From NCBI RefSeq assembly GCF_036541335.1, contig NZ_JAZHBO010000001.1, forward strand, positions 930,001 to 994,000: a stretch of DNA of 64,000 bases. The letters are read 5' to 3'. Below are positions 37,282 to 46,280 of the stretch, piece by piece. Position 1 is the first letter of the stretch. Each line of letters starts with the position of its first letter. The translations under genes were made by a program, and so were the position numbers. The notes beneath the pieces were generated by a model. The model saw nothing but the letters and a program-made list of their open reading frames with translations, searched no databases and was not told the origin of the DNA. The stretch comes from Aquilutibacter rugosus. GTDB taxonomy: Bacteria; Pseudomonadota; Gammaproteobacteria; Xanthomonadales; Xanthomonadaceae.

Positions 37282-38217
37282 ATGTCCAAGATTCCTCTGC
37301 TGATTGATACGGATCCAGGTGTCGATGATGCCCTCGCGATCCTGATGGCGCTCAACGAGCCATCGGTCCAAGTCGTAGGGCTGACGGTGGCCGCCGGCAA
37401 TGTCGGTTTGCAGCACACCGTAGCCAACGCACTCAAGCTGGTCGAAGTCGGCAACGCGCCGCAAGTGCCTGTATTTAAGGGCTGCGATGCGCCGCTCGTG
37501 CATCCCTCGCCCGATGCGGCCGATGTTCATGGCGCCGATGGTTTTGGCGATGTGAATTACCCCAAGGCCAACGGTACTGTGCACGATGAGCATGCCGTGC
37601 AGGCCATTCTGCGCTTGTCGCACGAACACACCGGTCAATTGCTGCTGGTGGCCTTAGGTCCGCTGACCAATATCGCGGCGGCCCTAAAGATCGATCCGAC
37701 GTTGCCGCAACGCATTGCCCGCTTTGTGGTGATGGGTGGTGCGGTCACGGCGCATGGCAATCTGACGCCGGCTGCTGAGTTCAACATTGCGTTCGATCCT
37801 GAGGCCGCTAAGGTTGTGTTTGATGCCTTCCCCATGACCGAGCTGGTCGACTGGGAGGCTACGATTGCGCATGGACTGCCGCACGATCAGATCGAGACTT
37901 GGCTGGAGCAGGACAGTGAGGCGGCGTGTTTTTACGAGCTGATCTCACGGCGTACCCGCAACTGGGCCAAATCCCTGCGTGGCTTTGGCGACTGGCACTC
38001 GGCCGATTCGCTGGCCATGACGGTGGCTCTGGAGCCCACGGCTGCGCTGCGTACGGAGCGCCGGCCGCTGATGGTGGAGACCCGAGGCGAGTGGACCCGA
38101 GGTGCTACGGTCATCGACTGGAACCGCCAGACGGGCCGCGCAGACAACGTGCAAATTGCCCGAGAAGTGGATACGGGCGCCTATTTCGGCCGCGTGAAAC
38201 GGGCTCTGGGCGGATAA
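37282..38217 (+). CDS. Inosine/uridine-preferring nucleoside hydrolase
   Basis: This 311-residue N-ribohydrolase of the IUNH family cleaves nucleosides to base and ribose. The calcium-binding aspartate cluster LLIDTDPGVDDALAIL is at the N-terminus. ALGPLTNIAAALK, VMGGAV and the EFNIAFDPEAA segment follow. The frame extends upstream into recG, but ATG 37282 gives the canonical start. A TACACT hexamer sits 6 bases before the ATG and no ribosome site is visible. Exact substrate is unknown. Confidence 0.92.
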   Translation: MSKIPLLIDTDPGVDDALAILMALNEPSVQVVGLTVAAGNVGLQHTVANALKLVEVGNAPQVPVFKGCDAPLVHPSPDAADVHGADGFGDVNYPKANGTVHDEHAVQAILRLSHEHTGQLLLVALGPLTNIAAALKIDPTLPQRIARFVVMGGAVTAHGNLTPAAEFNIAFDPEAAKVVFDAFPMTELVDWEATIAHGLPHDQIETWLEQDSEAACFYELISRRTRNWAKSLRGFGDWHSADSLAMTVALEPTAALRTERRPLMVETRGEWTRGATVIDWNRQTGRADNVQIAREVDTGAYFGRVKRALGG

Positions 38218-38240
38218 AACGGATTTTCTTAGCCTAGGGC

Positions 38241-38269
38241 TTGCAGAACCGTAGAATCCTCGGTACAAT
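38241..38269 (+). promoter_or_regulatory. Promoter of the L31B gene
   Basis: TTGCAG (38241-38246) and TACAAT (38264-38269) with a 17-base spacer lie 34 bases before the ATG. Confidence 0.65.
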
Positions 38270-38303
38270 AGCGGTCTTTCACTTTAACCGAATGGTGTTT
38301 GCC

Positions 38304-38555
38304 ATGGCAAAAGAAGGCATCCATCCCGAATACCGCGAAGTGGTCTTCCAAGACGTGACGACCGACTTCTCCTTCCTGACGCGCTCGAATCTCGCCACCA
38401 CGGCTAAAGAATCGATCAAGTGGGAAGACGGCAACGAGTACCCGCTGATCAAGGTGGACATTTCGTCGGCTTCGCATCCGTTCTATACGGGCAAGCACTC
38501 GATTGTTGACACTACCGGCCGCGTGGACAAGTTCCGTAAGCGCTACGGCAAGTAA
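38304..38555 (+). CDS. rpmE2: Ribosomal protein L31, type B (zinc-independent)
   Basis: This 83-residue protein (start MAKEGIHPEYREVVFQD) matches the type B form of L31. It contains no cysteine at all, so it lacks the zinc-binding residues of type A. In many bacteria type B copies replace the zinc form under zinc limitation, but in xanthomonads it is often the only copy. No Zur-like operator was recognised upstream. It is monocistronic with its own promoter and terminator. Confidence 0.95.
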   Translation: MAKEGIHPEYREVVFQDVTTDFSFLTRSNLATTAKESIKWEDGNEYPLIKVDISSASHPFYTGKHSIVDTTGRVDKFRKRYGK

Positions 38556-38581
38556 GCCCCGCTTGCGCTGTTCGTGATACC

Positions 38582-38610
38582 AAAGACCGCTGGAAACAGC
38601 GGTCTTTTTT
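38582..38610 (+). terminator. Rho-independent terminator of the L31B gene
   Basis: AAAGACCGCTG (38582-38592) and CAGCGGTCTTT (38597-38607) form an 11-bp stem with a GAAA tetraloop, followed by T to 38610. Confidence 0.9.
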
Positions 38611-38687
38611 GTGTCTGGTGTAAATCCGCACGGGGGCGAATGTGCGATAATACAGTACGTAAAAATGCATTGAACCGGAGTCTGTCA

Positions 38688-39983
38688 GTGGCTGTAAATC
38701 ATCTCGACAACGTGACCTTGAACGCAGGCGATAAGCAAGTTGAACTGCCCGTCGTTAAGCCGAGCATCGGCGCCGATTGCGTTGACATTGCTAAATTGCC
38801 TAAAGAAACCGGCATGTTCACTTATGATCCGGGCTTCACCGCCACGGCATCGTGCAAGTCGGCCATCACCTATATCGATGGCGACCAGGGCGTGCTGCTG
38901 TATCGCGGCTACCCGATTGAACAGCTGGCGGAACATTCGAACTTCCTCGAAGTCGCCTATCTGCTGATGCACGGCGAACTGCCGACGCCGACAGAATTCA
39001 AAGCCTTCGAAGATGAAATCACGCACCACACCATGGTGCACGAGTCCGCCAACTCGGTGATCAAGGGCTTCATGCACGATGGCCACCCGATGGCCATGCT
39101 GATCTCCATGCTGGGCGCACTGTCGGGCATCTATCACAACGATCTCGATCTCGACGATCCGGAACAGCGCCGTCTGGCTGCTATCCGCCTGATCGCCAAG
39201 GTGCCGACCATCGCTGCCGCTTCGTACCGTCATTCGATCGGCTTCCCCAAGAGCTACCCGCGCAATGATCTGGATTACGCCTCGCGTTTCCTGACCATGC
39301 TGCGCGAAGTGCCCTCGGAAGAGTTCGAACTGAATCCGGTCGCTGCTAAGGCGCTGGATCTGCTGCTGATTCTGCACGCCGATCACGAACAGAACGCCTC
39401 GACTTCGACGGTGCGTCTGGTCGGTTCGACCGGTGCCAACCCGTATGCCTCGGTGGCTTCGGGTGTTGCCGCATTGTGGGGACCTGCACATGGCGGCGCC
39501 AACGAGGCCGTGCTCAAGATGCTCAAGGAAATCGGCAAGCCCGAAAACGTGGCATCTGCCGTCGAAAAGGCCAAGAACAAGGATTCGGGTTTCCGCCTGA
39601 TGGGCTTTGGCCATCGCGTGTACAAGAACTACGATCCGCGCGCCGCTCTGGTCCGCAAGATGACTCACGATGTGCTGGCTCAGCTCAACGTCAACGATCC
39701 GCTGCTCGAAGTCGCCATGCGCCTCGAAGAAGCGGCACTGAAGGACGAGTACTTCGTGCAGCGCAAGCTGTATCCGAACGTCGACTTCTACTCGGGCCTG
39801 ATTTACAAGGCTCTGGGTATTCCGGTCGAAATGTTCACCGTGATGTTCGCCATTGGCCGTACCCCGGGTTGGGTTGCACATTGGCTGGAACAGCAGCTGG
39901 ATCCGGAAAGCAAGATTGGCCGCCCGCGTCAGGTTTACACCGGCGCCGTCAGCCGCGACTACGTGCCCGTCGATAAGCGCTAA
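38688..39983 (+). CDS. gltA: Citrate synthase
   Basis: This 431-residue TCA-cycle enzyme of the type II (hexameric, gammaproteobacterial) family has the N-terminal beta domain DYRGYPIEQLAEH-type segment (YRGYPIEQLAEHSNFLEV). The catalytic region includes HADHEQNASTSTVRLVGS, GPAHGGANEAVLKML and MGFGHRVYKNYDPRA. GTG 38688 is chosen as start: GGAG lies 7 bases upstream and the protein then begins AVNHLDNVTL. A GATAAT hexamer at 38646-38651 could be its -10. ChrA follows after 5 bases. Confidence 0.96.
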   Translation: MAVNHLDNVTLNAGDKQVELPVVKPSIGADCVDIAKLPKETGMFTYDPGFTATASCKSAITYIDGDQGVLLYRGYPIEQLAEHSNFLEVAYLLMHGELPTPTEFKAFEDEITHHTMVHESANSVIKGFMHDGHPMAMLISMLGALSGIYHNDLDLDDPEQRRLAAIRLIAKVPTIAAASYRHSIGFPKSYPRNDLDYASRFLTMLREVPSEEFELNPVAAKALDLLLILHADHEQNASTSTVRLVGSTGANPYASVASGVAALWGPAHGGANEAVLKMLKEIGKPENVASAVEKAKNKDSGFRLMGFGHRVYKNYDPRAALVRKMTHDVLAQLNVNDPLLEVAMRLEEAALKDEYFVQRKLYPNVDFYSGLIYKALGIPVEMFTVMFAIGRTPGWVAHWLEQQLDPESKIGRPRQVYTGAVSRDYVPVDKR

Positions 39984-39988
39984 GTCTC

Positions 39989-41155
39989 TTGCCCACCCGC
40001 ATACAGCTATTTCTGCTGTTTTTGCGCCTCGGCCTGTCGAGTTTCGGCGGGCCGATTGCGCATCTGGGGTACTTCCGCCGCGCTTTCGTTGAACGCCGTC
40101 ACTGGTTAACCGACGAAGAGTATGCCGATCTCGTTGCGTTGTGCCAGTTCCTGCCCGGTCCGGCCAGCAGCCAGGTCGGCATGGCGATCGGCTATCGCTT
40201 CCACGGCGTACCGGGCGCGCTGCTTGCATGGCTGGGTTTCACCTTGCCGTCGGCCATCGTCATGTTGGCGGCCGGCTATCTGCTAATCGGACATCCGCAT
40301 TGGGCGCAGTCCGGCGTCGTACAGGGGCTCAAGATCGCGGCGGTGGCCATCGTGCTGCAGGCCGTGCTGAGTATGTGGCGCTCGCTGTGCACCACGTCGG
40401 CGCGCAAGGTGATCGCCATTGCTGTGGCTACACTGATGCTGATGTTCCCGACACCGGTGGCGCAGCTGGCTGTACTGGCGAGCTTTGCGCTACTGGGATG
40501 GCTGTTCGCGAATCGTCGCGGGGAACCCGAAACCTGGACGATGGAGCCCGTCGATCATTCGCGCTCGGATTTTCCTTTTCTGCAGCTGTTTGTAGCGCTA
40601 CTGATTCTGCTGACGACGCTCGGTTCGCAACTGCAGGAGCTGCCGGTACAAATCGCCGACGGCTTTTACCGCACTGGCGCTTTGGTCTTTGGCGGTGGGC
40701 ACGTGGTGCTGCCGTTGCTCCAACACGTGACCGAAGGCTGGATTGACGCTGATCGGTTCCTGGCCGGCTATGGTCTCGCGCAGGCTTTGCCCGGGCCGCT
40801 GTTCGCCCTCGCTGCGTATCTCGGTGTGGCTGCCGGCGGCAAACTGTGGGTGGGCGTGCTGGCCCTAATCGCGATTTTCCTGCCGTCATTTCTGCTCGTG
40901 TGCGGCGCGTTACCGTACTGGCAACGCCTTCGTCGCAATGCGCGCATGCGCAATGCGCTCAATGTCGTCAATGCGGCCGTAGTCGGTTTGCTGATCGCCG
41001 CTTGGATCAATCCCGTTGTCAGCAGCGGTGTGCCGGGCGCTGCGCATGCAGTCGTGGCCGTATTGGCGTTTCTGCTACTGCAATGGCGGCGCATGCCACC
41101 GATCATCGTGGTCGCACTCTGCGCACTGGTCGGTCGGCAGTTCCTAGGTGCCTGA
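39989..41155 (+). CDS. chrA: Chromate transporter (ChrA, two-domain CHR family)
   Basis: This 388-residue membrane protein has two CHR domains. The first carries the family motif SSFGGPIAHLGYFRRAFV, and the second starts with LVFGGGHVVLPLLQ (about residue 230). Characterised members export chromate; the natural role may be other. The proposed start is TTG 39989, 5 bases after gltA, giving MPTRIQLFLLFLRLGLSSFGG. No better ATG precedes the first motif. It converges on the conserved hypothetical gene at 41178. Confidence 0.9.
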   Translation: MPTRIQLFLLFLRLGLSSFGGPIAHLGYFRRAFVERRHWLTDEEYADLVALCQFLPGPASSQVGMAIGYRFHGVPGALLAWLGFTLPSAIVMLAAGYLLIGHPHWAQSGVVQGLKIAAVAIVLQAVLSMWRSLCTTSARKVIAIAVATLMLMFPTPVAQLAVLASFALLGWLFANRRGEPETWTMEPVDHSRSDFPFLQLFVALLILLTTLGSQLQELPVQIADGFYRTGALVFGGGHVVLPLLQHVTEGWIDADRFLAGYGLAQALPGPLFALAAYLGVAAGGKLWVGVLALIAIFLPSFLLVCGALPYWQRLRRNARMRNALNVVNAAVVGLLIAAWINPVVSSGVPGAAHAVVAVLAFLLLQWRRMPPIIVVALCALVGRQFLGA

Positions 41156-41177
41156 TAAGGCCTGACTGCCCATCGGC

Positions 41178-41831
41178 TTAGCGACCAAAAAACGCCGTGA
41201 TCTCATCGTCTGCCAGTAACGCCTGTGCCTGCGCCAGATTCGCCCGTCGTATCGGCCGCTCGTCGATTACCGATAACGGCGCCTGACGCAAGGCCGTAGC
41301 GGGCAAGGCAATGATTTCAATCGGCAGCTCGTCGGCCTCAAAGCGATAGACCGGCGCTTCGAGTTCGCGCTCCCGATCCAACCGAATGCGTCGCGATCGC
41401 ACTTCGTGGTCAATGCGATGCTGATCCAGCCAGCGATCCAATGCTTCGGGTTCGTCGCTATGCACATGCAGCGTGACCGGCGAACGATGATCGGCCGTGC
41501 CTTCGAGCACCGGGCCCACTAAGCGCGGGTCAAATGATGCAAAGAACTGTAAGGCCTCGACTGCGGCCTCTCGCCGGCGCTGCAGCGCGCGATCCTGGCC
41601 CGTCACAAACAGGCGCTGATATTCACGCAGAGCCGCTTCAATCTCGGTGTTCCGCGGCAACGAGGCATCATCAAAAATACCCAGACGTTCGGCCGCTTTA
41701 TGTTTGGCCTGAAGATAATCGCGGGTACCGCCCTGGGCAATAATCTTGGCGGCTTCAGTAGCGACGCGATGGCGTCGCTCACGCGTTCGCGTCTGCGAAT
41801 GCTCGATGGCGTGCTGGCGTGCGTTGGGCAT
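41178..41831 (-). CDS. Conserved hypothetical protein of xanthomonads
   Basis: This 217-residue protein starts MPNARQHAIEHSQTRTRERR. Similar xanthomonad proteins exist and are sometimes mislabelled as UDP-N-acetylmuramate-alanine ligase, but no Mur-ligase ATP motif is present. It has a charged helical N-terminal half and a C-terminal alpha/beta part (VTLHVHSDEPEALDRWLDQH). GAGGA lies 7 bases before ATG 41831, and an earlier in-frame ATG at 41837 is too close to that site. It lies downstream of mrcA beyond a terminator-like hairpin. Function is unknown. Confidence 0.8.
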   Translation of the reverse strand: MPNARQHAIEHSQTRTRERRHRVATEAAKIIAQGGTRDYLQAKHKAAERLGIFDDASLPRNTEIEAALREYQRLFVTGQDRALQRRREAAVEALQFFASFDPRLVGPVLEGTADHRSPVTLHVHSDEPEALDRWLDQHRIDHEVRSRRIRLDRERELEAPVYRFEADELPIEIIALPATALRQAPLSVIDERPIRRANLAQAQALLADDEITAFFGR

Positions 41832-41872
41832 CTGCATGTCCTCGCGATGGCGGCGCCGACCCGTAATGAAAA

Positions 41873-41901
41873 CGGGGACACCGTACAACACGATGTCCCC
41901 G
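41873..41901 (-). terminator. Terminator of mrcA
   Basis: On the minus strand CGGGGACA pairs with TGTCCCCG (8 bp, 13-base loop) and is followed by a T-rich GTTTTCATT. It lies between the mrcA stop and the next gene on the same strand. Confidence 0.6.
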
Positions 41902-41926
41902 CAACCATAGCACAAGGTAGTGACGC

Positions 41927-44587
41927 TTAGAACGTCTCGACCTGCGGCGGTGTCACCGGTTCCGTTGTGGCGTCAGGTGCCGTTGCAGGAGCCGCCGTCG
42001 AGGATTCCTCGCGCGGCGCGGCGGCGGGTTTGGCGCCGGTCGTAGGCACTTCAGGCTGCTTCTCGCCGAAATCGACATAGAAGTCGCTCATATCGAGATC
42101 TTCTTCCTTGACCCATTCGCCCGCTGCATCTTTGTTGACCGTACTCATGCGGCTGCCCGATTGCGCCACTTTGATCATGCCCTTAGGTACTTCAAGCTTC
42201 TTGACCGGCTCTTTGTTCAGCGCAGTGCGCATGAAGTTGATCCAGATCGGCAAGGCCGACGCACCGCCGTATTCGCCGCGCCCCAGTGTCTTGAAGTCAT
42301 CGCGTCCGACCCAGACCACGGTGGTGTAGCGACCGCCAAAACCGGCGAACCAGGCGTCGCGGTGATCGTTGGTGGAACCCGTCTTGCCGCCGATGTCCGG
42401 CCGGTTCAGCACCAACGCCGCCGTTGCCGTACCGCGTTGCACGACATCGCGCATCATCGAATTCACTTGGAAGGCCACGCGCGGATCCATAGCCCGCTGA
42501 GCAATGGTGGCCGTCTTGGGATCAAAACCCTCAGGCAGCTTGGTCGGCGCATCGGCAGCGTCCTGATCGGCCTGCGCATTCTGTGCCTTGGCCTGTTCCG
42601 AATCACCGGCAACCTTGGGCTTGCGCGCCGGGGAGAAGTCGAAGCCATCGAGCTGGTAGCTGGTCGGCGCCGGCGTGTTGAGGCCGTTGCCCAGACCGCT
42701 GTCGCAGTTGGAGCAGGCGACTGCCGGCTTGTGCTTGTAGATCAGGTTGCCCTGACGATCACGGATCTCCGAGATAAACCACGGAATGACGTGATAGCCA
42801 CCGTTATTGAAGGCGAGAAAACCTTCGGCCATTTTCATGGGCGGCAGATCGGCGGTGCCCAGAGCCATCGTCAGGTTGCGCGGCAGCGTCTTGGCATCAA
42901 AACCGAAATAGCTGATGTACTTGATGGCATAGTCGATACCGATAGTCTTGAGCAGACGAATCGAAACCAGGTTCTTGGAGCGGACCAGCGCATCACGGAT
43001 GCGAATCGGTCCGGAGAACCCGCCGCCATCGTTCTGCGGGCGCCAGATCTTGCCCTTGCCCATGCGCAGTTCCAGCGGGGCATCCTGCACGATCGAACCC
43101 GGATTCATGCCGCGCTCGAGTGCCGCTGCATACACAAACGGTTTGAACGAAGAGCCCGGCTGACGCTTCGCCTGGATCGCGCGATTGAACTTGTTGCCTT
43201 CGAAACTGTAACCGCCGGTCAGAGCTCGAATTTCACCGGTATCCGAATCGATCGAAATCAGGGCGGCTTGCGCGCGCGGCACTTGGCCCAGTGTGTACCG
43301 CGGATTGTCCGGGTTGATGACCTTGCCGGCCGCATCACGCTCCGGACGCAGATAGACCAAGTCGCCACGCTTTACTTGGCCGGCGGGGTTGGCCCCACGA
43401 TAGCCCTGTCCCGCGAGCAGCTTATGGACCTTGCCGTTCTTGAGCACGACATCGGCGCCACCGCCCGGAGTGGCCAGCACGATGCCCGGCACCATGGTGT
43501 TCTGCGGGAAGTAATCCTGCAGACGTTCGGCGGTGTCGGCGACGTCCTCGTTGCGGGGCAACTCAAAGTTCTTGGTGGCACCGGCCCAGCCGTGACGGCG
43601 CTGATAAAGATCCAGGCCAAAGGTGAGGGCGCGGTCGGCAGCGGCCTGCAGCTTCGGGTCCACCGTGGTGGTGATATGCAGGCCCTTTTTCATGATGTCC
43701 TTGCCGTAGCGCTGGATCATCTCCTGGCGGACCATTTCGGCCACATACGGGGCATACACCTCGATCTGGCGCTCGTGCGGTGTGGCATGCATCGGCACAG
43801 CCTGCGCAGAGCGCATCTCGTCCGCACTGATGTAACCCAGCTCACTCATGCGCTGCAGAATATAGTCGCGGCGGATCTTGGCGCGTTCGGGATTATCCAG
43901 CGGGTTACCGCTCGAAGGGAACTTGGGCACGCCGGCCAACGAGGCCATCTCATCCAACGACAGGTCTTTGAGTTTTTTGCCGAAGTAGAATTCGGCCGCG
44001 GCACCCACGCCATATGCACGGTTACCGAAGAAGCTCTTGTTGAGATAGATCTCGAAGATCTCATCCTTGCTGAGCTCGCGTTCAATCTTGAGCGCAAGGA
44101 AGATTTCAGACAGCTTGCGCGAGTAACTGTATTTGTTGGTCAGAAAGACCTGCCGCACCACTTGTTGCGTGATGGTGGAACCGCCCGGTACGCGGTCATC
44201 GCTGGTGGTCAGCAACAGCCACACGGCCCGGCCAATACCCTTGGCATCAATACCGGGGTGCTTGTAGAAATTCTGATCCTCGATCGAGATAAAGGCCTGC
44301 TTGAGACGGTCGGGCACGTCCTTGATCGCGACGGGATAACGGCGGCCTTCGCCATACAGGCTCATGAGTTTGCCGTCAGCGGAATAGACGTACATCGGCT
44401 CCTCGAGCTGCATCTCGCGCAGCTCCGCGGCACCGGGCATGCGCGGTGTCAGGAACGTGTAGATGCCGACTACGGTCAGCAGCCCCAGCAGGAACAAACC
44501 GGCTGCACTCAGCAGCGCCCAGCGCCAGTACTTGTTCTTAGGCATGCGGGCCCTGAGGCCGGTCGGAGTCGAGGTCGGTTCAGTCAT
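41927..44587 (-). CDS. mrcA: Penicillin-binding protein 1A (bifunctional)
   Basis: This 886-residue peptidoglycan synthase has a short cytoplasmic tail and one TM helix (about residues 24-46). The glycosyltransferase domain carries FISIEDQNFYKHPG (catalytic Glu) and GGSTITQQVVRQ. The transpeptidase has GSSFKPF (SxxK serine), SKN in VRSKNLVS and KTGSTNDHRDAWF. A proline/alanine/threonine-rich tail ends it. The start is uncertain. At ATG 44587 a TATAAT on the minus strand (44599-44594) would make it leaderless. ATG 44545 (MPKNKYWRW) has AGGG 5 bases upstream. It is divergent from pilM, the conserved gammaproteobacterial arrangement. Confidence 0.95.
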   Translation of the reverse strand: MTEPTSTPTGLRARMPKNKYWRWALLSAAGLFLLGLLTVVGIYTFLTPRMPGAAELREMQLEEPMYVYSADGKLMSLYGEGRRYPVAIKDVPDRLKQAFISIEDQNFYKHPGIDAKGIGRAVWLLLTTSDDRVPGGSTITQQVVRQVFLTNKYSYSRKLSEIFLALKIERELSKDEIFEIYLNKSFFGNRAYGVGAAAEFYFGKKLKDLSLDEMASLAGVPKFPSSGNPLDNPERAKIRRDYILQRMSELGYISADEMRSAQAVPMHATPHERQIEVYAPYVAEMVRQEMIQRYGKDIMKKGLHITTTVDPKLQAAADRALTFGLDLYQRRHGWAGATKNFELPRNEDVADTAERLQDYFPQNTMVPGIVLATPGGGADVVLKNGKVHKLLAGQGYRGANPAGQVKRGDLVYLRPERDAAGKVINPDNPRYTLGQVPRAQAALISIDSDTGEIRALTGGYSFEGNKFNRAIQAKRQPGSSFKPFVYAAALERGMNPGSIVQDAPLELRMGKGKIWRPQNDGGGFSGPIRIRDALVRSKNLVSIRLLKTIGIDYAIKYISYFGFDAKTLPRNLTMALGTADLPPMKMAEGFLAFNNGGYHVIPWFISEIRDRQGNLIYKHKPAVACSNCDSGLGNGLNTPAPTSYQLDGFDFSPARKPKVAGDSEQAKAQNAQADQDAADAPTKLPEGFDPKTATIAQRAMDPRVAFQVNSMMRDVVQRGTATAALVLNRPDIGGKTGSTNDHRDAWFAGFGGRYTTVVWVGRDDFKTLGRGEYGGASALPIWINFMRTALNKEPVKKLEVPKGMIKVAQSGSRMSTVNKDAAGEWVKEEDLDMSDFYVDFGEKQPEVPTTGAKPAAAPREESSTAAPATAPDATTEPVTPPQVETF

Positions 44588-44718
44588 TCCTCGATTATAC
44601 GGAAGTCCGCTCGGTCGCCCGTTGTGATCGGCTTGCTGACAATGCGCTCAGCGATGTGCTGATCGACCCGCGTTTGGCGCCGCACCAGACTGGCTGTAAG
44701 TCCTTGGGAGCGCCGTCC

Positions 44719-45705
44719 ATGCAACGTCTGCTACAAACCGCCGTCACCCGCCAGTCGCGTGACCTGCGCATCGGTATTGAGATTGCCCAGTCCGCCGTCA
44801 AGTTGGCGGCCGTTCGTCGCCATGCGCAGGACCGGACCCTAGAGCGCTTTCTGGTCGAGCCGCTGCCGCATGGTGCCGTCGTCGATGGCCGGATCCGCAA
44901 CCCTGAGGCCGTGGTGGAGGCCCTGCGCCGCCTGCGCGTCAAAAGCGGCTTGCCGCGCACCGAGATTGTCACCGCCTTGCCGGATGCGGCGGTGCAGTTC
45001 AAAGTGCTGCGGGTGGAGCGCAATCTGCCCGCGCGTGAAACCATGGCCCTGGCCCGGCGTGAGGCCCGCACATTGATCCGGGATCCACAGATTCCGTTGG
45101 CTGTGGATGTCGCCTCGCTTGGCAGCGCTCGAATCGACGACGAATTACGCGACTTGCTGCTAGTCGCCGCCAAGACGGTGGATGTGCGCCACCACGCCGA
45201 ACTGTTCCGCCGTGCGGGCTGGCAACCGACCATTCTCGAAGTGGACAGCATGGTCGCTCGGCATGGCATCGGCCATCCGCTAGTGCACTACGACAGCGGT
45301 GCGCCGGTTGTTGCGGTGTTTGATCTGGGCGCGGGCGGCATCCATTTGAGTGTGCTGCGCGGTGATCATCCGCTGTTTCACCGCGCGCAGCGTTGGGATC
45401 CTGACCGGTTCGATGTGCTGGCAGGTCCTTCGAGTGAGTCCTTTATTGATACCGTGCGGTCGCTGGTGCAGGCTTTTCATCGACATACCGGGATCGAGCA
45501 TCTGGATCAGCTGCAGGTGACGGGTGGTCTGAGTCTGGATGCGCACTGGGTCACCGAACTGGCCGACTGGATCGGGATGCCGGTCGAACCGTGGCGCGCG
45601 GAGGCGGTGGTGCAACTGGGCCGCGGAGTGCAGGAGATGGATCCGCTGCAGTTGCGTTCGCAGGCCTTTGTCCCGCTATCGCTGGCCTTGCGGGGTTTCG
45701 AATGA
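44719..45705 (+). CDS. pilM: PilM/HofM-like actin-fold pilus assembly protein
   Basis: This 328-residue cytoplasmic protein of the PilM family has an actin-like fold. It shows IGIEIAQSAVKLAAV near the N-terminus, GAVVDGRIRNPEAVVEALR, and FDLGAGGIHLSVL in the phosphate-binding region. PilM recruits PilN and links the ATPase to the inner-membrane complex of type IV pili. ATG 44719 has GGGAG 8 bases upstream. Its stop overlaps the pilN start (ATGA). In E. coli and Haemophilus the equivalent divergent operon is hofMNOPQ/comABCDE, used for DNA uptake. Confidence 0.8.
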   Translation: MQRLLQTAVTRQSRDLRIGIEIAQSAVKLAAVRRHAQDRTLERFLVEPLPHGAVVDGRIRNPEAVVEALRRLRVKSGLPRTEIVTALPDAAVQFKVLRVERNLPARETMALARREARTLIRDPQIPLAVDVASLGSARIDDELRDLLLVAAKTVDVRHHAELFRRAGWQPTILEVDSMVARHGIGHPLVHYDSGAPVVAVFDLGAGGIHLSVLRGDHPLFHRAQRWDPDRFDVLAGPSSESFIDTVRSLVQAFHRHTGIEHLDQLQVTGGLSLDAHWVTELADWIGMPVEPWRAEAVVQLGRGVQEMDPLQLRSQAFVPLSLALRGFE

Positions 45706-46280
45706 GTGTGCCTGTGCATTTGCGCATCGGCTCCGGCGTGAATCTGGCCGATTGGCGCGGTACCAGCCGGCGGCGATCGCTTCGCAATCTGATCGCGATC
45801 ACCTTGGTGCTGTGCGCGTTGGTGCTGGTGGCGGTGTGGGCCCTGCGTTGGCATTGGCTACAGATCGCTGCGCAGTCTCGCGTTCGACAGCAGGCCGTCC
45901 AGGCAGAACTAAGAGCGATGGCACCCGGCCTGGCAGAGGCGGCCGCCGTGGAGCAGGCGCTGCAACGCTGGCGTTCGGTACCGGCCTGGCGACAGGCGGC
46001 GGCACTGGAGCATTCGCGGATCCTGTACTTGTTTCGGGATCTCAGCGCACATGCTGCCGAGGGTGTGCGGCTGGAGTCGGTCGCGATCGAGGGCGATGCG
46101 GTGCAGATTGCCGGGACGGTCAGCAGCAAGGCGCTGGCGCTCGATTTCGTGCGGGCCTTAAAGGCGCGCGGATGGCCAACGACGGCGCCAATGGTGGGCT
46201 CCGCTAACGGTGAATTGCGTGGGTTCCAGTTGCTCATCAAGCCCAAGGTCAAAGCCGCGAGTAAGGACAAGACCGCATGA
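45702..46280 (+). CDS. pilN: PilN/HofN-like inner-membrane pilus assembly protein
   Basis: This 192-residue protein has a short cytoplasmic N-terminus, one TM helix (about residues 28-48), a periplasmic coiled coil and a ferredoxin-like end (GVRLESVAIEGDAVQIAGTV). The conserved N-terminal PilN motif that docks into PilM is expected within the first 20 residues (VNLADWR here resembles the INLLPWR pattern). Both ends use ATGA overlaps with neighbours. Confidence 0.78.
   Translation: MSVPVHLRIGSGVNLADWRGTSRRRSLRNLIAITLVLCALVLVAVWALRWHWLQIAAQSRVRQQAVQAELRAMAPGLAEAAAVEQALQRWRSVPAWRQAAALEHSRILYLFRDLSAHAAEGVRLESVAIEGDAVQIAGTVSSKALALDFVRALKARGWPTTAPMVGSANGELRGFQLLIKPKVKAASKDKTA

Noticed and set aside
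41178..41831. Annotation as UDP-N-acetylmuramate-alanine ligase
   Set aside because: The protein is half the size of MurC and lacks the GTNGKT-type ATP-binding motif.
42161..44662. 833-codon plus-strand frame opposite mrcA
   Set aside because: It is the antisense shadow of a complete PBP1A with all catalytic motifs.
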